A DNA stretch of 64,000 bases, taken from the NCBI GenBank assembly GCA_024741835.1, contig JAENRP010000051.1:124001-188000 (forward strand), given 5' to 3'. The translations under genes were made by a program, and so were the position numbers. Each line of letters begins with the position of its first letter. The stretch's first letter is position 1. The stretch comes from Diplocarpon mali. Lineage: Eukaryota; Ascomycota; Leotiomycetes; Helotiales; Drepanopezizaceae. Below, in pieces: positions 56,636 through 64,000 of this stretch. The notes under the pieces were generated by a model that was not told the origin of the DNA, did not search any database, and saw nothing but the letters and a program-made list of their open reading frames with translations.

Positions 56636-58514
56636 GTTTTTCGTGCCTTTACATGATTCATTCTATAGACTAGCTAGTACCGCATATTTTATTTTGAACC
56701 TTTGACCTCTTACCACCCAGCGAGCTGTCTCGCTCTGCTCTGCCACGACTCTTTCCCGAAAGATCTTGGACCATGTGTGTGTGTGTGTGTGTATATATGT
56801 GTGTGATTTGAACGCCATATCTATGCTTGTCTCACCCAAATAAAGCACATGAGGCTCTGGATGTCGTGCTAAATCTTGGCCGGACCGTTTGATACTCGGC
56901 GGTCTCCTTATCATTGGGTCGTGCTTGAAAATCGGGGTTTCTCCCAGTGGTGAGCAGAAGCTTGTTAAATCTTATCGAGCTATATCTCTGAGCTCCTTGA
57001 ATAGGGTCACGCCTTGGCCACTGCAGGGGCTGCTTGCATAAGCCGGTCCTTGGAGCTTCAGGCTCCTCATGGCGCAGCACATTGCTAGCGATGGCCCTCT
57101 TTCTTTTCAGCGCGCGTCTAATACCTTCGAAACACTGACTCTGGAGTCAGTTGCCAAGGGGGGGTTGGGGTAAGGCGTCGACCTAGGGTAAACCTTGGAG
57201 TCACGTGATCGATACCATTTTTTCCCTTTCCCTTCTCACGTGCTGCGTTACTTCCAAACTGTGTAGCACGCGCAGAAAACACTATAGTCGGATTGAGTAC
57301 AGGAGAAACTAGTATCAAAAATCCTGGAATCCTGTATTGAGTCGATTATGTCCATGGACCCTGTTTCCTTGGACAAGACTCTAACCTACACCTTAGTCGA
57401 TGGTTATTTTTGCTACGTCTTTGGCGAGTATATTCTTTAAAAGGTGCCTAGATGAACAGAGTTGCCGTGGGTTCGGATAAGCCCTCCTATTACAGCTAAC
57501 TATCTAATTGTATCAAGCGTCTTATCAGTCGGCGGCAGCTCTTTGTTAGCACCCTTTTGATCGACTTTGGCTTTGGAAGAAGATCTCCGCAAGCTGTAAG
57601 GCTTTGAAGTATACCCTTTTCTCTTTTCCTACTCCTTACGTGCCATAGCCCACCACAGTACCCTTGGTACCTATGGTGAAGTTCTTCCTTTAATTATAGG
57701 TATATTCCTGGATAAACTTAAAGTATACATACAGAGGTCGAAAGCAGAGAGTTTTTTTTTTTTACAAATAGGTAGGTATGAAAAATCTTTATTCGAAATC
57801 TTTCAAAAAGCGCCGGCTTTATTTCACTCGCGGTTTTGATATTCCGTAGTCGAACGGACTTCATCTCGGCTCTATAGACTCGTTCAAAAAATCTGCAGGT
57901 TCGGCGGAGACACCGCGTACAGGCGTTGAGTCGATGTCTCCCCTGTCTATTCAGTACTATTGAGAGGGCTCGAGACTTTGTCGATTTCTCTCGTCAGCGG
58001 AGCGCGCTGGGAAGTCATGTTATGGATCCCTTTTCTGGCACCATGATTACGAACTCCCGCTTTTCCATCTCTTGTTGCCAATCTCGTGGCGTCCGAGTCC
58101 TGGGGACGGAGAGTTGTTCGCGGCCAGTGCGAGGTTTTCTTATCGCACACCGATTTCTCTGCAACTCTGCCATCTCTTGAGGGCGACGTCTGACCAAGCC
58201 GTCTCTCGTCCCCGCTCGTTCCCGTTGCCTGCATGATGCGCCGCGACTGAAGGAGGTGCTGCGTAAACACCACACCGGTGCCTGGCTGCAATTGCGTGCA
58301 CAGTGTCGCCGCTTTCATCTGCGCTCGACCAGGCCGAATCCCCATCGCCGTGGACAGGGACTCTGGATCATCCCGAGACATCCCCATTGATCAACATCGA
58401 CGGTCTCCAAGTGCGTGTCTATTCTAGAGAGCGGATAACCGCGTCCCACATCCCACATCGCACATCCCACATCCTTGCGCGGATCCGAGCACCTATCTGC
58501 ACGTCATTGGATCC
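56636..58514. other. Intergenic region
   Basis: About 1.9 kb. It contains a (GT)n/(TA)n microsatellite at 56774-56804, AT-rich DNA with a T-run near 57752-57762, and short cacatcc repeats near 58447-58472. TCACGTGA boxes occur near 57201. No gene is supported. Confidence 0.45.
56774..56804. repeat. Microsatellite (GT)n(AT)n
   Basis: Simple gt repeats followed by tatata, in the 3' region of the phosphatase gene. Confidence 0.8.
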
Positions 58515-60052
58515 ATGCCAAGCGCATCCCTCTTCCCCGGTGGCACTCGACCCCCATCGCTCCCAGATCTCCGAGAGCTCCCAGCATCCATTCTCGCCAC
58601 CCCGGAATCCAGAATGGCTGAACGCAGCTCCTCCTCCCCGGCCGGCGCTCCTCTGCGGCGCTCCCTCGCCGTCGACGAGCCCCGGCAGCGCCTCCCCAGC
58701 CGTCTCCCCACGCGACGCCGCAGCTCCAACTTCTCAGACTCCTCCCTCCGCGAAGTCCTGCAATCATCCACCGACGACCTGCTCCTTCCGAAGCCCAGCT
58801 TGACGGGCGAGAGCACCAGGCATGACTCCTCGGCGTGGGACTCGGCGCCGCTGGCATTCGCGCTGCTGCCTGCGCTGGGGGGGATGCTGTTTACGGATGG
58901 CAGCTCCGTGATCACGGATGTCATGCTGTTGGGCCTGGCCGCGATCTTCCTGAACTGGTCGGTGAGGTTGCCTTGGTGCGTATACACGTCTCAGATGTGC
59001 TCGGAAACAGGCTTGCGCGGGGTGGATGGCTAAAGGGTCGGTGTAGGGATTGGTACCACTCTGCGCAGAGGATTCGCAAAATGGAGGAGTACAACGAGGA
59101 CACGCTGATCAGCGAGGAGAGCGAAGACGAAGCGCTGAGTCTCTCGCAGGCGACGTTGGAAGAGGTGCCAGAGGAAGACGAGCCTTCGCCCCCGCCGCCA
59201 AGATCCGCGAGACGCTTCCCTGCGCACGAAGCTGCCACGAACGAACTATATACACATGAGCTCCTCGCATTGCTGTCTTGCTTCCTGTTTCCAGCTCTCG
59301 GGGCGTATCTGCTCCACACGATACGTGCGCAGCTGACCAGACCTTCGGAGGGTCTGGTCTCGAACTACAACCTGACGATTTTCCTACTTGCTTCGGAGCT
59401 GAGACCGATGGCGCACTTGGTGAAATTGATACAGGCGCGGACGCTACATCTCCAGCGTGTGGTCGGCGCGAACCCGGCCGACTCGTCTCCGGGGAACGCA
59501 ACGGGAGGTATGAAAGATATCACGCGGCGATTAGAGGACTTGGAAGCTCGAGGTAGCAAGGCCGGGCCTCACGACCCTACCGCAGAACCTGCATTGAGCA
59601 GCAAGCAATCCGCCATGCTCAGCGCCGAAGTCCGGCGCTCTCTACAGCCCGACCTAGATGCGCTGAACCGTGCCGTACGCCGCTACGAAAAGCGCGCAAC
59701 GCTGCAAGCATTCCAGACCGAATCCCGCCTGCACGATCTCGAATCGCGCCTCAACGACGCCATCTCCCTCGCCGCCGCCGCCGCCAACAGCGCGCACCAC
59801 AAACGCGGGTTCACGGGCATCGTCGTGGAGTGGGCTGCCACTGCGATCGTGATTCCGCTACAGACATTCGGTACTCTGGCTGGCTTCCCGTTCAAGGCTG
59901 CTGCTGCGACGGTGGCGTGGAGCAGGACGAGGGTGCTCGGCCGGAAGGCTGTTGGTGCTGAGAGGGGGCGGAAGCCTGGGAATGCGGGCGTGAGGATACC
60001 GAGCACTGGCCGGCTCGGGGACCGGGTGCAGGTTCGGGGGGTGAGGAAATAG
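58515..60052 (+). CDS. Conserved fungal membrane protein of unknown function
   Basis: Two exons, 58515-58975 and 59047-60052, give 488 residues; a start at 58614 is also possible. The intron GTGCGT...GTAG, when removed, joins NWSVRLPW to DWYHSAQRIRKMEEYNED in frame. The N-terminus is Ser/Arg-rich and probably disordered. Two hydrophobic hairpins follow (FALLPALGGMLFTDGSSVI, then VMLLGLAAIFLNWS). An acidic stretch leads to a membrane segment (HELLALLSCFLFPALGAYLL). A long helical, coiled-coil region (about 280-400) contains KDITRRLEDLEAR and RLHDLESRLNDAISL. A last hydrophobic part (EWAATAIVIPLQTFGTLAGF) and a basic tail close the protein. I recognise this as a conserved ascomycete protein, but I know of no function. 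Confidence 0.8.
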
Positions 60053-60574
60053 GGCAATGGGAATGGGAATGGGGAGGTAACTAAAATAATGCGTAGGAGT
60101 TGCGAAAAGGGACAGCGCTTATACCCTGGGACGGAAGGGCGTTGAAGCGTATTCGAATGTGGTGGCTCTGTCACTTTTGGGAGGGACACTGTTTTGGTTA
60201 CATTCCACTGCGTAATATAGTAATAGTATGCTCCTCGCACTGAACTATACCCAGAAACGAGGGTCGTTGGCACTTTCTCAGGCGGCATATCTAGTTTCTA
60301 CACCCAGGTTGAAGACAAAACGACGTGTATATACGAGTTTTCCCCCTCTGGCTTTGAAACAAGCTGCCACTAGTATAAAACAGAGGGGAGACAACACAAG
60401 AATAGGCCTAAGGGAAGACCCAAAAACAAGAGGAGGAAGCACCACAAGCGGGCTCTCCTAGACAAGGTGTTGGGAACAAGTCCCAAGTATGGGGTATATT
60501 CAGTACTTATGGCGACGCGCACTTGTCTCTATGTACAGAAGAGGTCCCTTTTATCCTCCTGTCGGCCCTGCCCT

Positions 60575-60598
60575 ATCATGTGACTTTTGTCACGTGAT
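60575..60598. promoter_or_regulatory. Inverted repeat with CACGTG core
   Basis: ATCATGTGAC and GTCACGTGAT face each other over a TTTT spacer. The right arm contains CACGTG, the E-box recognised by bHLH factors such as Cbf1. It might instead act as a hairpin. Confidence 0.3.
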
Positions 60599-60632
60599 TC
60601 ATCCATACCCAGGTCTCCACACTAGGTAGGAA

Positions 60633-60661
60633 TCCCTCTCTCTCTCTCTCTCTCTCTCTCT
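60633..60661. repeat. Microsatellite (CT)n
   Basis: About 14 copies of ct. Confidence 0.9.
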
Positions 60662-61030
60662 GGGAAGAAAAAGAGAGGAAGGGAGAGAAGTGGGAAGCTG
60701 CTGGAAACTTGGTGCCTGTCCTGGTGTGAGGTGTGAGGGAGAGAGGCAGGTTAGCTCCAGATGAAAAGTTCAGATGGAGCGATGTGTGTGCAGAGGGTGG
60801 GTACGTCGGTACGTGGACAAAGCAGATATTTACCAGCGAGTGGAAGGTGAGGAGATGCGGGCATCAGCCTCGTGGCATGCGAGCGGATCGCCACTCACCT
60901 CCCGAGCGCCCCGGCACGTGTGTACCTACTTCCCATCAAACCCTCCTCGCCCTCGTCCTGGCGTATCTCGGATCGTGTGTCCTATCTGTCTTCGGGGTGC
61001 TACTGTATGGCTGCGCATCGTTGCATTGGT

Positions 61031-61108
61031 TCTCTTCTTCTTCGTTTTCTTCTTCGTCTTCTTCTTCTTCTTCTTCTTCCCTCTACTCTTCTTTTTCTTC
61101 TTTCTTTT
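61031..61108. repeat. Microsatellite (TTC)n, interrupted
   Basis: Triplet repeats of ttc with interruptions, followed by a G-rich run at about 61109-61135. Confidence 0.85.
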
Positions 61109-61181
61109 GGGGGGAGGGAGGAGGGAGGAGGGGGGGTTCCCCAGCAGTCAAGAGCCAAGTATACATATCGCGGATCAATAA

Positions 61182-62886
61182 ATGCGAAGAATGCCGCTCG
61201 CTTCGGACCTGACGCGCAACGCCGCGATTGAGGAGGGGTATGTGGGGGCGCCGGCTTGGTGTGACGTTCGTGTGTTCACTCGTCTCGGGCGGTTGGCGAA
61301 GGATTCGAATTGCTGGGTTCTGGGGAGAGGTTCTCGATTCGAATTTCCGCGCAGAGCAAGCGGAGACCTTCGAGCCAATTATTCCCGATGCCGTGGCTCC
61401 AGGTCGGCGCCGCGGAGGACGGGGAGATGCGACGGGCCGGCCAGGCGTCCCTCCCGGCCCTGAGCGCCGACATCCCATCGCGCATTGAGGGCCGGGAGAT
61501 CCGCTGTCGGCTGCTGTAACCGCCATCTCGGCCTGCCGAAGAGGAGAGGCAGGCCGTGAGGGGCGTGGTGGTGCATCTCCACGGTGGCGGCTGGGTGTTG
61601 AGTGACGAGAGGAGTCACGATGGCCTGTTGCAGTTCTACGCCGATGCGGGGGACATGGCTGCTGCGAGTGGTATACTGTCTATTCTGTGTTGCTTACTTT
61701 TCTTCCTTTTTTCCTTTTTTCCTTTTCCCCCATCAGTGCTAGGAGATGCGGTGGGTGGCTTGAAGGAGGCTGGGAGTTGAGATATGGGATAACTTGTTGA
61801 GCGGATAGTGAGGATGGCCTTTTGGATGGGAAGTGAACGCGAAGGGTGGAGTGGAGGGGAATGCTGATGCTGTGAAGTTGGTCATAGACTTGCGCCCGAA
61901 TACCCGTTTCCAAAGGGCCCGGAGGACTGTTTCGACGCTGGTAAGTGAGGAGGGCTTTGGACGTCAGTTACCAGGGGTGGATCTGGTGTGCGCAGTTGAG
62001 AACTATTTGAAGAATGCCGAGAGCTTGTATGGTGCACCCGTCAGGCTCATTGGCGGCGGGGTACGTTGAATTCTCCCCATACTTCTAGGCTTCTTCAATA
62101 ATGATTTCTGATCGGAAATCCGGGTTTGTAGAGTCTGGTCCACAGAGACTACACTCTTGGTAGCTCCAAGAAGCCTCTTCTACCCCCTTCCCGCTCATCC
62201 CATTCCCAGTCTCGCTTGCTGTTCTTTGCTGAAACTGGGAGCAATCAGCAGGCGCACACCTCGCCGTGCTTACAACAATCCATCTTCTCAAGAATCATCC
62301 TGGTTTCATGTTGGCTGGTCTTTGCTCCATTTTGGGTGTTTCGGCCTCTCCGAGCTGCCATTTGTAGAGCATTTTGAGAAGAAACCTATCTTGGACCGTA
62401 GGTAGCCCACTGCCCTTCCTATACAGATATTCCTCAAAGGGAGACATCGGGAGTTGGGATGTCTCTGTACACTCTCTCCGAAGATTATTCCACTGCCGGG
62501 CAACATTAACATCGTCAGCGCCGGACAAAACCATGGACGACTTTCTCTCCGCTTTCCTTCCCAACTACACCCCCGACCAGTAAAAATTCGGGTTCATCTC
62601 CCCTTGCTACGAGAATCTCGAGCCTCTCCGAGGTCGACTACCCATTGCGTCGGTCACGATCGGGACTGAGGACCTACGGGTCGGCGACACGGTCACCATG
62701 GCTACTATGAGGATGACGTTTGGTGAGGCTATTGTAAAGATGTTTCCGGGATGTCCTCATGGGTTTATCTGCTTTCCGGCTGAGGCTTTGATCGAAGCTG
62801 GGGACGCAATGCGGGAAACCAAGACTTTTATCGAGGAGAGGACTGGAAAGGCCCGAGGTGAGTCTTGCTGGTTGGGTAGCCTATGA
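61182..62886 (+). pseudogene. Decayed alpha/beta-hydrolase (lipase/esterase type)
   Basis: Segments of a fungal alpha/beta-hydrolase_3 protein lie in order. WLQVGAAEDGEMRRAGQ leads to GREIRCRLL, which hits TAA at 61517-61519. The same frame then continues EEERQAVRGVVVHLHGGGW, with the oxyanion HGGG. Removal of an intron (about 61672-61874) restores VGHRLAPEYPFPKGPEDCF. Further introns (61942-61995 and about 62061-62229) lead to IGGGQSAGAHLAVLTT, where GQSAG holds the nucleophile. A frame change at about 62317 precedes LHFGCFGLSELPF. FLPNYTPDQ meets TAA at 62581-62583. The frame resumes with KFGFISPCYENLEP, TIGTEDLRVGD (catalytic Asp) and CPHGFICFP (catalytic His). Two stops and at least one frameshift mean it is not functional, although the catalytic residues survive. 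Confidence 0.8.
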
Positions 62887-63956
62887 TTTGTACTCGCTTT
62901 GATTTGCAAGGGAACTCGAGACCGGAGGTATTTGATCAGCTGCAACACCCGGCGAGCTGGCTACGTGAACTCGACCGCCTCTTCCCGTCAACATTTGTCT
63001 CTCGATTATATCACGTGCGCTACCTCGAAGTGCATTTGCTCGACGAGGCCAGCGTCGGGTTTTCCTACGTCTCGCTTATGTAAAGGGACGATATAACTAA
63101 GAACCCTCATACCTGTCGGACTTCGCATCGCGTAACGTAGCTGCTTATATCTGCAGTCGAGCAGCCAGTTCAATGCGCACAGGCAAGGAAACGGCAAGTC
63201 GCCAACAAGCGTTGAAGCTTCAACGAGCGTCTCTTTCCTTGTGCCCTTGCCGGGTACCATGCTTCAGTCTGAATTCCACTTCCGTCTTGTCTTTCTCGCC
63301 GGCTGGGTGGCCCGGGGTGACCTTCGGGGTCACTCTTCAAACTGTTTACACGCTTCACTTGGCTCCCCTTCACCCAAAACTTTATTTAAGCTGCGAGATT
63401 GGTTTCTATACCTGCCACTTCTATTGAGGTTACAAGTGTCTAACCATTCGATCAACTCAGTTTTGGGGCTCGGGTTCTTTTGCCGATCCTCGAAGTCACT
63501 CCCAGGCCATGCTGTGGCGTTTCTCGCTTCCTATTGAGAGCCCCTTTCGGCCTCGCTTATCAGCGCCACGACATTGCAGCTCCCACACCTCAATAGCTAG
63601 AAGCTCAATGGCAAGTGGATTTCATTCCAATGCTACCAGATCTCTCAATAGCATCAGGCGTAGCTATTGACGATGAATCTATCATATGTCCGAGGTGCTC
63701 ACGCCTCTTTTCTCTGCTTCCGCGCTCTGTCTGGCAACAAAACAACACACCACACACCACACACCACGGGTACGAACACAAGAAACAGTGATCAGCTTCC
63801 TAGTCTTTGTCTACCACAGGGCACTCGAAACTCCTGCTTCCGCTGGAGACGCGGTCTCAAGCCTGTTGCAGACTCATTTCGTCCTCCCCCTACAAGACAG
63901 ACCTCTCCCCCCCAGGAAGGCCATCTCAGCAATTCATCCCCTCCTCCTTCACCGAA
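62887..63956. other. Intergenic region / promoter of the last gene
   Basis: About 1.07 kb. It contains a short cacaccaca repeat near 63746-63770 and pyrimidine-rich tracts before the ATG at 63957. No gene is supported in the left part. Confidence 0.45.
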
Positions 63957-64000
63957 ATGGAGAACCCCGATATGCCCACCATGGAAGGTTACGATGAGCC
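63957..64000 (+). CDS. Start of a gene cut by the window edge
   Basis: An ATG at 63957 in a good context (accgaaATGG) opens a frame reading MENPDMPTMEGYDEP up to the window end. The pyrimidine-rich leader upstream looks like a fungal core promoter or 5' untranslated region. The product cannot be identified from 14 codons. Confidence 0.35.
   Translation, partial: MENPDMPTMEGYDE

Larger units (their letters stand above)
60053..61181. other. Intergenic region with microsatellites
   Basis: About 1.1 kb. It includes an E-box-like inverted repeat at 60575-60598, a (CT)n tract at 60633-60661 and a (TTC)n tract at 61031-61108. The frames here follow the repeats and are not credible genes. Confidence 0.5.

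Noticed and set aside
1..64000. tRNA and CRISPR search by eye
   Set aside because: No cloverleaf with a GGTTCGA-type T-arm plus a matching acceptor stem was found. CRISPR arrays are not expected in a fungus and none was seen.

Overview
This window is nuclear DNA of a filamentous ascomycete (Pezizomycotina). Genes are split by many 45-110 bp introns with GTATGT/GTAAGT donors and CTAAC/CTGAC-type branch points. The families are typical of that group: a Zn2Cys6 regulator, an arylsulfotransferase-like protein, a proteinase K-type protease, a Haem_oxygenas_2 protein, and RPT2/UBC1 orthologues. A leotiomycete-like origin is a weak guess only. I rebuilt the exon models by hand from splice signals and reading-frame continuity.

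Layout. 0.3-1.2 kb: a DUF7053-type protein. 2.6-14.9 kb: an apparent biosynthetic or detoxification cluster with a membrane-anchored haem-oxygenase-like (putative diiron) enzyme, a 2-oxoglutarate/Fe(II) oxygenase, a 13-exon MFS transporter, a stand-alone AMP-forming acyl ligase without a carrier domain, and a small cupin. There is no PKS or NRPS megasynthase, so common cluster finders may miss it. 15.7-17.4 kb: two low-confidence hypothetical ORFs. 18.0-21.1 kb: a head-to-head ubiquitin-proteasome pair, the E2 UBC1 and the proteasomal ATPase RPT2. 21.1-25.3 kb: gene-poor, with one possible tiny two-exon gene. 25.3-26.1 kb: a short-chain dehydrogenase/reductase.

26.1-31.7 kb is a long GC-rich stretch without a credible gene. 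It is followed by a secreted subtilisin (31.8-33.6 kb), a 57-residue Cys-rich protein (35.3 kb), a sulfite-oxidase-type molybdoenzyme (36-37.7 kb), a repeat-containing low-complexity protein (38.8-39.9 kb) and a second small Cys-rich protein (39.9-40.2 kb). At 41.2-42.7 kb lies a decayed acyl-CoA dehydrogenase whose 3' end overlaps, antisense, the end of a Zn2Cys6 transcription factor (42.6-44.3 kb). A membrane-anchored arylsulfotransferase-like protein is at 48.3-50.1 kb. Two copies of one inverted-repeat (MITE-like) element, in opposite orientations, flank the 44.7-51.0 kb region.

The right part carries a cytosolic-type Fe/Mn superoxide dismutase (52.5-53.2 kb), a secreted histidine-acid-phosphatase-like protein (55.2-56.6 kb), a conserved fungal membrane protein of unknown role (58.5-60.1 kb), a decayed alpha/beta-hydrolase (61.2-62.9 kb) and the first codons of a further gene at the very end. 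The main points of interest are the carrier-less oxidase/ligase cluster, the small MC-x-Y Cys-rich family, the paired MITE-like elements, and two pseudogenes caught in decay.
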